Source of the DNA: Bradyrhizobium uaiense
Lineage (GTDB): Bacteria; Pseudomonadota; Alphaproteobacteria; Rhizobiales; Xanthobacteraceae
Direction of reading: 5' to 3'
DNA: 47,088 bases
Assembly: GCF_010811875.1 (NCBI RefSeq)
Contig: NZ_VKHP01000039.1
Location: 1 to 47,088, forward strand
Below, piece by piece: positions 7,376-16,376 of this stretch. Below the pieces are notes generated by a model. That model was not told the DNA's origin, did not search any database, and worked only from the letters and a program-made list of their open reading frames with translations. Made by a program: the position numbers and the translations under genes. The stretch's first letter is position 1; every line of letters begins with the position of its first letter.

Positions 7376-8599
7376 CTATTGCGCTGTCCGCGCTTTGGCG
7401 ACCTGATCGGCCGTCACGGCCGGCGCGGCATTGCCCCAGGAATTGCGGATATAGGTCGCGACGTCGGCGACCTCCTGGTCGGTGAGTTTCGGATAGGCCG
7501 GCATCGAGCCTGCGTTCGGCGCGCGCGGTGTGGTGATGGTCTGTGCGCCGTCGAGGATGATGCGCAGCGTGCTCGCCGGATTGGCCGATTGCAGATTGGC
7601 GTTGCCGGGCAGCGGCGGATAGATCCGTGGCGCTCCGGAGCCGTCGAGTTCATGGCAGGCGACGCAGGCGCCGCGATAGATGCGCTCGCCGTTGCTCATC
7701 TGAGCCGGCGAAGGCGGCGTGACCGCAGGCTCCGGCGCGCCGGGCAGGCTCTTCAGATAGACTGCGATCGCGCGCACATCGGCGTCACTCATCTTCGAGG
7801 TCGAGTTGACCACCATCTCGGACATCAGGGGGCCGGCATGGCTGTGCCCGTTGCGGCCGCTCTGCAGATATTCGGCGATGTCGTCCGCGCTCCAGGACTT
7901 CAGCCCGCTGCGCGCGGCGCCGTCGAGCCGTGGCGCGAACATGCCCTGGACCATGCTGCCATTGAGCGCCTGGTCGCGCTTGTCGGCGCCGAATGCGTTC
8001 TTCGGCGTATGGCAGGCGCCGCAATGGGCGAGGGCCTCGACCAGATAGCGGCCGCGATTCCATTCGGCACCCTTGCTCTGGTCCGGCTGGATGATGCCCG
8101 GTGTGAAGAACAGCGCATTCCAGGCTCGCATCAGCACGCGGTAGCATAGCGGCCAGCGCAGCTGCGGCGGCGGCGCCCTGTTGCTGACCGGCGCAAGCGT
8201 CGTGAGGTAGGCGCGGATCGCCAGGATGTCGTCGCGGATCAGCTTCGTGAAGTAAGGGTAGGGGAAGGCCGGGTAATAATGCTTCCCGTTCGGCGAGACG
8301 CCGCTCCGCAGCGCGCGGAGGAAATCGTCGTCGCTCCAGCCGCCGATGCCGGTATCGCGGTCGGGCGTCAGGTTCGGCGAAAACACCGCACCGAACGGCG
8401 TGTCGATCCGCTTGCCCCCGGCGAAGGGTTTTGCCGGGTCGGCGGTGTGGCAGCTCGCGCAGTCCCCGGCGATCGTGAGTGCCTTGCCGCGGGCGACGAT
8501 GTCGTCGGTCGTCGCAGCGGCGCATTTGCCGGCCGCGAACGCACTGCACAACAGCGCTGTGACCAGAATCGCACCGGCCGTTCGAGGTCGTCGCCGCAT
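7376..8599 (-). CDS. tri-heme cytochrome c (alcohol/gluconate dehydrogenase cytochrome-subunit type)
   Basis: The start at 8599 is chosen because GGAAGGTG precedes it and a signal peptide (MRRRPRTAGAILVTALLCSA) begins there; the open extension to 8773 is not coding-like. The 407-residue product has three CXXCH heme sites: CASCH (47-51), CGACH (193-197) and CVACH (312-316), spaced as in the cytochrome subunits of membrane-bound alcohol, gluconate and aldehyde dehydrogenases. In those complexes it passes electrons from the dehydrogenase to ubiquinone in the periplasm. No dehydrogenase subunit lies beside it, so its partner must be encoded elsewhere or differ from the usual one. Confidence 0.9.
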   Translation of the reverse strand: MRRRPRTAGAILVTALLCSAFAAGKCAAATTDDIVARGKALTIAGDCASCHTADPAKPFAGGKRIDTPFGAVFSPNLTPDRDTGIGGWSDDDFLRALRSGVSPNGKHYYPAFPYPYFTKLIRDDILAIRAYLTTLAPVSNRAPPPQLRWPLCYRVLMRAWNALFFTPGIIQPDQSKGAEWNRGRYLVEALAHCGACHTPKNAFGADKRDQALNGSMVQGMFAPRLDGAARSGLKSWSADDIAEYLQSGRNGHSHAGPLMSEMVVNSTSKMSDADVRAIAVYLKSLPGAPEPAVTPPSPAQMSNGERIYRGACVACHELDGSGAPRIYPPLPGNANLQSANPASTLRIILDGAQTITTPRAPNAGSMPAYPKLTDQEVADVATYIRNSWGNAAPAVTADQVAKARTAQ

Positions 8600-8842
8600 C
8601 CATTCACCTTCCGCACCTTCCGGTCCACAGGACGCGTCACGCCATTTCGCCGCAGGCCCGTCTTGCGACAGAAACCGAAACGGCGCTCCGATATTCCCGG
8701 CACGAAATTGCGATTTTTGAGCGACGGGCTTTGTCGCCCAGAATTGTGTCGCGCAGGCCGGAACATCCGACATAGACTGGTTCTAACAAGCTCGGATGAC
8801 TAGCTAAAAACCAGCCGTCGCGACCAGCGCAAAGAGGGCTAA

Positions 8843-11800
8843 ATGGGAATCAACCAAGGGCCTATCAGCCTCGACCAGAAATACACCCAGGGCACCGGCC
8901 ACGTCTTCATGACCGGCATCCAGGCGCTGGTCCGCCTGCCGATGGCGCAGATCAGACGCGATCGCGCCGCGGGCCTCAACACGGCAGGCTTCATCTCCGG
9001 CTATCGCGGTTCCCCGCTCGGCGGCTACGACCAGCAGCTGTTCGCCGCCCGCAAGCATCTCGAGCAGTACAACATCAAATTCCAGCCCGGCGTGAACGAG
9101 GATCTTGCGGCCACCGCGATCTGGGGCTCGCAGCAGCTCGGCCTGTCGTCCGGCGCCAAATATGATGGCGCGGTCGGCATCTGGTACGGCAAGGGCCCCG
9201 GCGTCGACCGCTGCGGCGATGTGTTCCGCCACGGCAATGCGGCGGGCTCCGCCAAGCATGGCGGCGTGCTCTGCCTTGCCGGCGACGACCATGGCGCAAA
9301 GTCCTCCACCGTCCCGCATCAGTCCGACCACGCCTTCATCTCCGCGCTGATGCCCTACCTCTATCCCTCCAGCATCCACGAAATGATCGAGATGGGCCTC
9401 CTGGGTATCGCGATGTCGCGCTACTCGGGCTGCTGGGTCGGCATGAAGGTGATCACCGAGACGGTCGAGACCACGGCCGAGATCGACCTCACCGACGAGA
9501 TGACGCCGTTCATCATCCCGACCGATTTCGAGCTGCCGCCGGGTGGGCTCAACATCCGATGGCCCGACGACCGTTTCGAGCAGGACCGCCGCTTACAGGA
9601 CTACAAGGGCTTTGCCGCGATCGCCTTTGCCCGCGCCAACAAGGTCAACCGCATCACGATGGATTCGCCGAACGCGCGCTACGGCATCATGGCCTCGGGC
9701 AAGAGCTACGAGGACATTCGCCAGGCGCTGCGCGAGCTCGGCATCACGCCCGAGATCGCCGCCAAGATCGGCATCCGGCTCTACAAGATCGGCATGCCGT
9801 GGCCGCTGGAGCCGGAAGGTGTGCGCAACTTCGCCGTCGGCCTCGAGGAGATCTTCATCGTCGAGGAGCGCCGCGAGATCGTCGAGAACCAGGTCAAGCA
9901 GGAGCTGTTCAACTGGCGCGACGACGTGCGTCCGCGCATCGTCGGCAAGATGGACGATCACGACAAGCGCTTCCTGACCTTCGCCGCCGAGCTCAGCGTC
10001 GCCTCGCTGGCGAGCTCGCTCACCGAACGGCTGCTTCGACTTAATCTCAACCCTGAAATCGCCGAGATGCTGCGCGCCAAGGCGGACTGGTTCAACGGCC
10101 GCCAGTCGAGCCAGATGCAGGCGACGGCGCCGGTCAGCCGTACGCCGTATTTCTGCTCTGGCTGCCCGCATAACACCTCGACCAAGGTGCCGGAAGGCAG
10201 CCGTGCGCTCGGTGGCATCGGCTGCCATTTCATGGCGCTGTGGATGAACCGCTCGACCGAGACCTTCACCCATATGGGCGGCGAGGGCGTGCCGTGGGTC
10301 GGCATCGCGCCGTTCACCAACGAGAACCACATCTTCGCCAATCTCGGCGACGGCACCTATTTCCACTCCGGCATCCTGGCGATCCGACAGTCGATCGCCT
10401 CCAAGGCCAACATCACCTACAAGATCCTCTATAACGACGCGGTCGCGATGACCGGCGGCCAGCGCCATGACGGCGATCTGTCGCCGCAACAGATCACCTT
10501 CCAGCTCCACGCCGAAGGCATTCGCGAGATCTATCTGGTCTCGGAGAACCCCAGTGCCTATCCGGCCGACACCATCGCGCCTGGCGTCAAGCTGTTCCAT
10601 CGCGACGAGCTCGAGAACGTCCAGAAGATGTGCCGTGACACCAAGGGCACCTCGGCGATCGTGTTCGTGCAGACCTGTGCCGCCGAAAAGCGCCGTCGCC
10701 GCAAGCGCGGCCTGATGGAGGACCCGGCGCGCCGCGTGCTGATCAATCCCGCCGTCTGTGAAGGCTGCGGCGACTGCTCGGTACAGTCGAACTGCATCTC
10801 GGTCGAGCCGCTGGAGACCGAATTGGGGCGCAAGCGCACCATCAACCAGTCGACCTGCAACAAGGACTATTCCTGCGTGAAGGGTTTTTGCCCGTCCTTC
10901 GTAACGGTCGACGGCGGCACGCTCAAGCGCCGGGCACCGACTGAACTTGGCGATATCGGCGCCTTGCGGGAGCCGGCCTCGAAGCCCGCGCTCGACCGGC
11001 CCTACAATATCGCGGTCGGCGGCGTCGGCGGCACTGGCGTCTTGACGATCGGCGCGCTGCTCGGCATGGCCGCTCACATCGAGGGCAAGGCCTCGATGAT
11101 CCTCGACATGTCGGGTTTGGCGCAGAAGGGCGGCGCGGTGCTCAGCCACGTCCGGCTCTCCGAGCACACGGCAGATGTGACCTGCTCGCGCATCGTGACC
11201 GGCACCGCCGATCTTGTGCTTGCGGCCGACGAGGTCGTGGCGGTCTCGAAGGACACTATCACGCTGTGTGACCCGAGCCGCACCGTCGGCGTCATCAACA
11301 GCCACATCATCCCGACCGCGGATTTCATCCTCAACCGCGACTTCAATTTCCAGAGTCGCAAGGTCAACAGCGTGCTGGAGACCGAGCTGCGCAAGGACTC
11401 CGCCTTCTTCGACTTCACCAAGCCGGCCGAAGCGCTGCTCGGCGATAGCATCGCCACCAACATCATGATGATGGGCTTTGCCTATCAGCGCGGGTTGCTG
11501 CCGCTGTCGGCGGAATCGATCCAGCAGGCGATCGAGGTCAACGGCGTCTCGATCAAGATGAACACCCAGGCGTTCCAGCTCGGGCGCCTCGCTGCCGCGG
11601 ATCCGGCGCGGCTCGCCGCGATGATGAAGGGGCAGGATGGCGACGCAGCCCCGGTCAAGTCGCTGGATGCGATGTCGCTCGACGAGATCATCACCCATCG
11701 CATGGCGCTCTTGACCGACTACCAGAACGCGCGTCTGGCAAAACGCTACCGCAAGCTGGTCGACCAGGTCCGCGACGCCGCAGTCAAGGGCGGCTACGGC

Positions 11801-12337
11801 GAGGCGCTGCCGCGCGCGGTCGCGATCAACTACGCCAAGCTGCTGGCCTACAAGGACGAGTATGAGGTGGCGCGGCTGTTCACCGATGGCCGCTTCGAGA
11901 AGCAGCTGCGCGACCAGTTCGAGGGCGAGTTCAAGTTCAACTTCAATCTGGCACCGCCGATCCTCGGTGGCGGGCTCGATGCGCAGGGTCGTCCGAAGAA
12001 GCGCGCCTTCGGGCCGTGGATGATGTCGGTCTTCCGGACGCTGGCGCGCTTCCGCGTCCTGCGCGGCACGCCGCTCGACGTCTTCGGCTACAACGCCGAC
12101 CGCAAGCTCGAGCGCGATCTGATCGCGGGCTACGAGAAAGACGTCGCGACGGTGCTGAGCCTGCTGTCGCCGCTCAATCACGACATCGCGGTCGAACTGC
12201 TGTCGCTGCCCGATCGTATCCGCGGCTACGGGCCGGTGAAGGAGAAGGCGATCAAGGAGGCAAAGGTTCGCTACGCGCAACTCGCCGCCGACCTCGCCAA
12301 CCCGCCGCCCGCGCCGCGACAGATGGCGGCGGAGTAG
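8843..12337 (+). CDS. fused indolepyruvate ferredoxin oxidoreductase family protein
   Basis: This 1164-residue protein combines the parts that archaea encode as IorA and IorB. It has an N-terminal pyrimidine-binding region, a thiamine-diphosphate region with NLGDGTYFHSG near residue 500, an Fe-S region beginning CEGCGDCSVQSNC near 639 and continuing through CNKDYSCVKGFCPSF, and a C-terminal gamma-type domain with GGVGGTGVLTIG near 727. The reaction would be oxidative decarboxylation of an aryl- or branched-chain 2-oxoacid to its CoA thioester with a ferredoxin-type acceptor. AGAGGG precedes the ATG. It heads a co-directional series of CoA-ester genes. The substrate is not determinable from sequence. 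Confidence 0.92.
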   Translation: MGINQGPISLDQKYTQGTGHVFMTGIQALVRLPMAQIRRDRAAGLNTAGFISGYRGSPLGGYDQQLFAARKHLEQYNIKFQPGVNEDLAATAIWGSQQLGLSSGAKYDGAVGIWYGKGPGVDRCGDVFRHGNAAGSAKHGGVLCLAGDDHGAKSSTVPHQSDHAFISALMPYLYPSSIHEMIEMGLLGIAMSRYSGCWVGMKVITETVETTAEIDLTDEMTPFIIPTDFELPPGGLNIRWPDDRFEQDRRLQDYKGFAAIAFARANKVNRITMDSPNARYGIMASGKSYEDIRQALRELGITPEIAAKIGIRLYKIGMPWPLEPEGVRNFAVGLEEIFIVEERREIVENQVKQELFNWRDDVRPRIVGKMDDHDKRFLTFAAELSVASLASSLTERLLRLNLNPEIAEMLRAKADWFNGRQSSQMQATAPVSRTPYFCSGCPHNTSTKVPEGSRALGGIGCHFMALWMNRSTETFTHMGGEGVPWVGIAPFTNENHIFANLGDGTYFHSGILAIRQSIASKANITYKILYNDAVAMTGGQRHDGDLSPQQITFQLHAEGIREIYLVSENPSAYPADTIAPGVKLFHRDELENVQKMCRDTKGTSAIVFVQTCAAEKRRRRKRGLMEDPARRVLINPAVCEGCGDCSVQSNCISVEPLETELGRKRTINQSTCNKDYSCVKGFCPSFVTVDGGTLKRRAPTELGDIGALREPASKPALDRPYNIAVGGVGGTGVLTIGALLGMAAHIEGKASMILDMSGLAQKGGAVLSHVRLSEHTADVTCSRIVTGTADLVLAADEVVAVSKDTITLCDPSRTVGVINSHIIPTADFILNRDFNFQSRKVNSVLETELRKDSAFFDFTKPAEALLGDSIATNIMMMGFAYQRGLLPLSAESIQQAIEVNGVSIKMNTQAFQLGRLAAADPARLAAMMKGQDGDAAPVKSLDAMSLDEIITHRMALLTDYQNARLAKRYRKLVDQVRDAAVKGGYGEALPRAVAINYAKLLAYKDEYEVARLFTDGRFEKQLRDQFEGEFKFNFNLAPPILGGGLDAQGRPKKRAFGPWMMSVFRTLARFRVLRGTPLDVFGYNADRKLERDLIAGYEKDVATVLSLLSPLNHDIAVELLSLPDRIRGYGPVKEKAIKEAKVRYAQLAADLANPPPAPRQMAAE

Positions 12338-12352
12338 GGTAGCCACACATTC

Positions 12353-12480
12353 GGTGTCGTCCCGGCGAAAGCAGGGACCCATAGCCACCGAAGTTCGTTG
12401 TTGTGCGACGCTGGGGCCATAGCGCGTTCTAACAACACAGCCCTGTGGTTATGGGTCCCTGCTTTCGCCGGGACGACACC
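12353..12480. repeat. long palindrome, family A (copy 2)
   Basis: Arms of 36 bases (12353-12388 and 12445-12480) pair with one mismatch around a centre containing TGTGCGACGCTGGGGCCATA. Centre and distal arm ends match the element at 1941-2063, while the arm interior (GGCGAAAGCAGGGACCCATA here) differs and remains self-complementary. It lies between the ferredoxin oxidoreductase gene and the thiolase gene, so it could attenuate transcription within the cluster. Confidence 0.75.
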
Positions 12481-12605
12481 GGTTTTGAGGCGCGCATAGT
12501 GCACGCTCATCACAGTCTCGCCTGACGGAATATTTCCGCGCTTGCCAAGGTCGCGTCGTCGGTTCAGAAAAACGCTGGAGATGAAAAACGCCAGCGGAGA
12601 GCGAT

Positions 12606-13763
12606 TTGACCATCAAGGGCAAGGCCTACATTGCCGGGATCTACGAACATCCCACCCGGCATGCACCGGATAAATCAACAGCACAGCTTCACGCCGAGGT
12701 CGCCAAGGGCGCGATCGAGGATGCCGGGCTCACCAAGGACGACATCGACGGCTATTTCTGCGCCGGCGATGCGCCGGGTGGGCTGTGGCCGATGGTCGAT
12801 TACCTCGGCCTCAACACCAAGAAGCTGCGCCACATCGACTCCACCGAGACCGGTGGCTGTTCCTATCTGATCCATCTCGGCCATGCCGCCGAGGCGATCG
12901 CCGCGGGCAAATGCTCGGTCGCGCTGGTCACACTGGCGGGCAAGCCGCGCACCGGCCCGATGCCGCCGCGCGCGTCCGGCGCCGAGGCCGATTTCGAATT
13001 GGCCTACGGGGCTACCACGCACAATGCCTACGGCATGTGTGCCATGCGCCATATGCACGACTACGGCACCACCTCCGAGCAACTCGCCTGGATCAAGGTC
13101 GCGGCCTCGCACCATGCGCAATACAATCCGCATGCGATGCTGAAGGAGGTCGTCACCGTCGAGGACGTGCTGAACTCGCCGATGATCTCCGATCCGCTGC
13201 ACCGGATGGATTGCTGTGTCGTCACCGACGGCGGCGGCGCGATGATCGTCACCACGCCGGAAATTGCGAAGAGCCTGAAGAAGCCGCTGGTGCGCCTGAT
13301 CGGTCACGGCGAAGCGGCGAAGGGTCCGCGCGGCGGCAAGGATCTCGATCTGACTTACTCCGCCGGTGTGTGGTCTGGCCCGCGCGCCTTCGAGGAAGCG
13401 GGTGTGACGCCGAAGGACATCAAGTACGCCTCGATCTATGACAGCTTCACCATCACGGTGCTGATGCAGCTCGAGGATCTCGGCTTCTGCAAGAAGGGCG
13501 AGGGCGGCAAGTTCGTCGCCGACGGCAATCTGATCTCCGGAGTCGGCAAGCTGCCGTTCAACACCGATGGCGGCGGCCTGTGCAGCAACCATCCGGTCAA
13601 TCGCGGCGGCATGACGAAGATCCTCGAGGCTGTGCGCCAGTTGCGTGGCGAGGCGCATCCGAAGGTGCAGGTGAAGAACTGCGACCTCGCGATCGCCCAC
13701 GGCACCGGCGGTCTGCTCGGCGTTCGCCACGCCGCCTCAACCTGTATTCTGGAGCGTGCGTGA
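12606..13763 (+). CDS. SCP2-type thiolase / lipid-transfer protein family
   Basis: Translation starts at TTG 12606, with CGGAGAG just upstream; the protein has 385 residues. The sequence follows the thiolase fold without gaps: an N-terminal IAGIYEHPTRHAPDKSTAQL, Cys85 in ETGGCSYL at the position expected for the nucleophile, an IYDSFTITVL segment near 278-287 and a C-terminal HGTGG motif (His365). SCP2-type thiolases of this group act in beta-oxidation or as retro-aldolases in steroid side-chain loss, often as heteromers with an OB-fold protein. The next gene encodes just such a partner and overlaps this stop by one base (TGATG). Confidence 0.88.
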   Translation: MTIKGKAYIAGIYEHPTRHAPDKSTAQLHAEVAKGAIEDAGLTKDDIDGYFCAGDAPGGLWPMVDYLGLNTKKLRHIDSTETGGCSYLIHLGHAAEAIAAGKCSVALVTLAGKPRTGPMPPRASGAEADFELAYGATTHNAYGMCAMRHMHDYGTTSEQLAWIKVAASHHAQYNPHAMLKEVVTVEDVLNSPMISDPLHRMDCCVVTDGGGAMIVTTPEIAKSLKKPLVRLIGHGEAAKGPRGGKDLDLTYSAGVWSGPRAFEEAGVTPKDIKYASIYDSFTITVLMQLEDLGFCKKGEGGKFVADGNLISGVGKLPFNTDGGGLCSNHPVNRGGMTKILEAVRQLRGEAHPKVQVKNCDLAIAHGTGGLLGVRHAASTCILERA

Positions 13764-14152
13764 TGTCTGAAGCCAAGAAGTACAATGCCCCGGTGACCAA
13801 TCCGGAGAGCGCGCCGTTCTGGGAAGCGGCGAAGGCGGGCAAGTTCATGATCAAGCGCTGCACCACCTGCGGGGAAGCGCATTACTTCCCGCGCGCGATC
13901 TGCCCGTTCTGCTTCTCCGACAAGACGGTGTGGGAAGAGTCGAGTGGCGAGGCCACGGTCTACACCTACAGCCTGATGCGCAAGTCGCCGACCGGTCCGT
14001 ATGCGATCGCCTATGTGACGCTGAAGGAAGGCCCATCGCTGCAGACCAACATCGTCGACTGCGATCTGGAAACGGTGAAGATCGGCCAGAAGGTCAAGGT
14101 CGTGTGGAAGCCGACCGACGGCGCCCCGCTGCCGTTCTTCACGCCGGCCTGA
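13763..14152 (+). CDS. Zn-ribbon / OB-fold protein (DUF35 type)
   Basis: The ATG at 13763 overlaps the stop of the thiolase gene in TGATG, which fixes the start and implies translational coupling. The 129-residue protein has a rubredoxin-like zinc ribbon (Cys33, Cys36, Cys47, Cys50) followed by an OB-fold that ends in VKVVWKPTDG. Such proteins form complexes with SCP2-type thiolases and retro-aldolases, where they help bind the CoA moiety or hold the enzyme active. It almost certainly works with the preceding gene product. Confidence 0.9.
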   Translation: MSEAKKYNAPVTNPESAPFWEAAKAGKFMIKRCTTCGEAHYFPRAICPFCFSDKTVWEESSGEATVYTYSLMRKSPTGPYAIAYVTLKEGPSLQTNIVDCDLETVKIGQKVKVVWKPTDGAPLPFFTPA

Positions 14153-14158
14153 GAAGTA

Positions 14159-14302
14159 CCTTCCCCCTTGCGGGGGAAGGTGGCAGCGCAGCTGCCGGAA
14201 GAGGGGTATCTCTCCGCGAGAGATGTGTTTGCGGTGGCAACCCCTCTCCCAAACGAGTTTGCGTTTGATGCCAGTGTAGCCCTCTCCCGCAAGGGGAGGG
14301 GG
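14159..14302. repeat. intergenic repeat built of CCCTTGCGGGGG-type hairpins
   Basis: A perfect hairpin at 14159-14180 (CCTTCCCCCTTGCGGGGGAA and its last GG) is followed by spacer DNA and a second hairpin, CCCTCTCCCGCAAGGGGAGG, ending near 14302. Between them CTCTCCGCGAGAGA (14209-14222 region) forms a small stem. It fills the gap between the OB-fold and MaoC genes. This is a dispersed alphaproteobacterial repeat type; polarity within the operon is possible. Confidence 0.6.
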
Positions 14303-14350
14303 CGCAATCGCGGGCAGCGGTGAAGAAAGAACAATTCGGGGAGAAAACGA

Positions 14351-15211
14351 ATGCCGATCGTGTACGAACAGCTGATGGCCCTGAAGAATCTCGGCCAGAA
14401 ATACAGCTACACCGACCGCGACGTGATGCTCTACGCCTATGGCATCGGCCTCGGTGCCGATCCGATGGATGAGAAGGAGCTCGCCTTCGTCAACGAGGGC
14501 GTGCTGACGCCGCGTCCGCTCAGGGTGGTGCCGACATTCGCGTCGGTCGCGGCCTGGGGCGCCGGTCCCGGCGAGATGAACCTCAACCGTGTGATGGTGG
14601 TCGACGGCGAGCGCGACATCACCTTCCACAAGCCGTTTGCGACCGCGGCCCACATCACCGCGGACTCGACCGTGCTCGACGTGTTCGACAAGGGCAAGGA
14701 CAAGGGCGCGGTGATCCGTCACCAGACCGTGCTCAGGGACGAGAAGGGCGAAAAGCTCGCAACGCTCGTGGCCTCGCGCTTCGCCCGCGGCGACGGCGGC
14801 TTCGGCGGACCATCAGACGGCCAGCCCGAGCCGCACAAGGTGCCGGAGCGGGCGCCGGACAAGGTGGTCGACATCACGACGCGGCCCGACCAGGCGCTGA
14901 TCTACCGTCTCTGCGGCGACCGCAATCCGCTGCACTCCGATCCGGAATTCGCCAAGAAGGCCGGCTTCCCGCGGCCGATCCTGCACGGCATGTGCACCTA
15001 CGGCATCACTTGCCGCGGCGTGCTGCAGACCTATGCCGACTACGATCCTTCAGCCTTCAAGCAGCACGCAGCGCGGTTCTCCTCGCCGGTGTTTCCCGGC
15101 GAGACCGTGACCATGGAGCTGTGGAAGGACGGCAACGTGGTGTCGTTCGAGGCCAAAGTGAAGTCGCGCGGCGTTACGGTGATCAAGAGCGGCAAGACAG
15201 TGCTGGCGTAG
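14351..15211 (+). CDS. MaoC family acyl-CoA hydratase/dehydratase
   Basis: The 286-residue product has an N-terminal half with the DVMLYAYGIGLGADP segment and a C-terminal hot-dog domain with hydratase-2 signature CGDRNPLHSDPEFAKKAGFP (Asp190 and His195 as catalytic pair), followed by HGMCTYG. This double hot-dog arrangement is that of the hydratase part of the peroxisomal multifunctional enzyme type 2 and its bacterial equivalents, which hydrate trans-2-enoyl-CoA to (3R)-hydroxyacyl-CoA. The SDR gene that follows resembles the matching dehydrogenase part. GGGGAG precedes the ATG. Confidence 0.88.
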   Translation: MPIVYEQLMALKNLGQKYSYTDRDVMLYAYGIGLGADPMDEKELAFVNEGVLTPRPLRVVPTFASVAAWGAGPGEMNLNRVMVVDGERDITFHKPFATAAHITADSTVLDVFDKGKDKGAVIRHQTVLRDEKGEKLATLVASRFARGDGGFGGPSDGQPEPHKVPERAPDKVVDITTRPDQALIYRLCGDRNPLHSDPEFAKKAGFPRPILHGMCTYGITCRGVLQTYADYDPSAFKQHAARFSSPVFPGETVTMELWKDGNVVSFEAKVKSRGVTVIKSGKTVLA

Positions 15212-15231
15212 CCACGCGCGACGGCTGTTAT

Positions 15232-15364
15232 CTCCCTCGCCCCGCTCTTGCGGGGAGAGGGTGGGGTGAGGGGCCTTCACCGCGAGCTGTGACTGTGGTG
15301 AGACCTGTACCCCCTCACCCGGATCGCAAGGGCGATCCGACCTCTCCCCGCAAGCGGGGAGAGG
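15232..15364. repeat. intergenic repeat with CCCCGCAAGCGGGG hairpins
   Basis: The element starts with CCCCGCTCTTGCGGGG, continues through GTGGGGTGAGGGG facing CCCCCTCACCC, and ends with CTCTCCCCGCAAGCGGGGAG (about 15342-15361). It is made of several local stems plus a long-range pairing of its ends. It separates the MaoC and SDR genes and belongs to the same broad class as the element at 14159. Confidence 0.65.
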
Positions 15365-15395
15365 TGAAGAAGAAACAATAAACGGAGAAACAACC

Positions 15396-16277
15396 ATGGG
15401 ATTACTCGACGGCAAGGTGGCGCTGATCACGGGCGCAGGCGGCGGACTCGGTGAAGCCTACGCGAAGCTGTTTGCGCGCGAGGGCGCGGCCGTGGTGGTC
15501 AACGATCTCGGCGGCCCGCGCGACGGCTCGGGCTCCGACAAGTCGATGGCCGACAAGGTGGTCGACGCAATCAAGGCCGAGGGCGGCCGTGCGGTCGCCA
15601 ACGGCGCCGACATCTCGACCTTGGCCGGCGGCCAGTCGGTGTTCGACGATGCCATCAAGCATTTCGGCCGCGCCGACATCCTGGTCAACAACGCCGGCAT
15701 CCTGCTCGACGAGACCTTCCACAAGGCTAAGGAAGCCAACTGGGACAGGGTGATGAAGGTGCATCTCAAGGGCACCTTCTGCTGCACCCAGCCGGTGTTC
15801 AAATGGATGCGCGACAATGGCGGCGGCGTCATCGTCAACACGTCGTCGACCTCGGGCCTGATCGGCAATTTCGGCCAGACCAATTACGGCGCGGCCAAGG
15901 GTGGCATCTGGGGCCTCTCCAACGTGCTGGCGATCGAGGGCCGCAAGTACAACATCCGGATCTGGACCCTGGCGCCGGGCGCGCTGACCCGCATGACCGC
16001 GGACCTGCCGCGCTACAAGGAGAACCCGGGTGCGGCGCTCGGGCCTGATGGCATCGCGCCGGCCGTGCTCTACATGGTCAGCGACCTCTCCGGTGACCAG
16101 ACCGGCAAGGTGCTCGGCGTCTCGGGTCCGCGCGGCGTCCGCGAGATGCGGATGATGGAAATGGAAGGCTGGACGCCGCCATTCACCGGGTGGAAGGCCG
16201 AGGATATCGTCACCCACGCCAACGAGATCTTCTTCTCCGAGGAGGAGATCAAGAAGTCGGCGCGGCGGTTCAAGTAA
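15396..16277 (+). CDS. SDR family dehydrogenase (hydroxyacyl-CoA dehydrogenase type)
   Basis: This 293-residue Rossmann protein has the cofactor motif TGAGGGLG (residues 10-17), NNAGI near 95-99, and the catalytic Ser151, Tyr164 and Lys168 in the SGLIGNFGQTNYGAAKGG region. The opening GLLDGKVALITGAGGGLGEA and the VVNDLGGPRDG segment are typical of the (3R)-hydroxyacyl-CoA dehydrogenase domain of multifunctional enzyme type 2 (HSD17B4-like). It should oxidise the product of the preceding hydratase with NAD+. CGGAG precedes the ATG. The C-terminal tail EEEIKKSARRFK is ordinary for this group. Confidence 0.88.
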   Translation: MGLLDGKVALITGAGGGLGEAYAKLFAREGAAVVVNDLGGPRDGSGSDKSMADKVVDAIKAEGGRAVANGADISTLAGGQSVFDDAIKHFGRADILVNNAGILLDETFHKAKEANWDRVMKVHLKGTFCCTQPVFKWMRDNGGGVIVNTSSTSGLIGNFGQTNYGAAKGGIWGLSNVLAIEGRKYNIRIWTLAPGALTRMTADLPRYKENPGAALGPDGIAPAVLYMVSDLSGDQTGKVLGVSGPRGVREMRMMEMEGWTPPFTGWKAEDIVTHANEIFFSEEEIKKSARRFK

Positions 16278-16376
16278 ATGGATGACCCGCGACCGGGGGT
16301 AGGGAGGGGCTTCCGGATGCGCAATGGCGCAGCCGGAAATGAGGCTGTATAGAGGGCGGAAACAGACGAGGCACCC

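Noticed and set aside
9593..12388. Very long open frame on the minus strand opposite the ferredoxin oxidoreductase gene (over 900 codons)
   Set aside because: The translation is Arg/Asp/His/Val-rich and domain-free, as expected from the complement of a high-GC gene; the plus strand encodes a complete, motif-rich enzyme.
16310..16338. CTTCCGGATGCGCAATGGCG hairpin before the DHDPS-family gene
   Set aside because: The stem (TTCCGG...CCGGAA with an inner GCGCA/TGCGC) is short and without T-run, so it is not listed as a separate feature.
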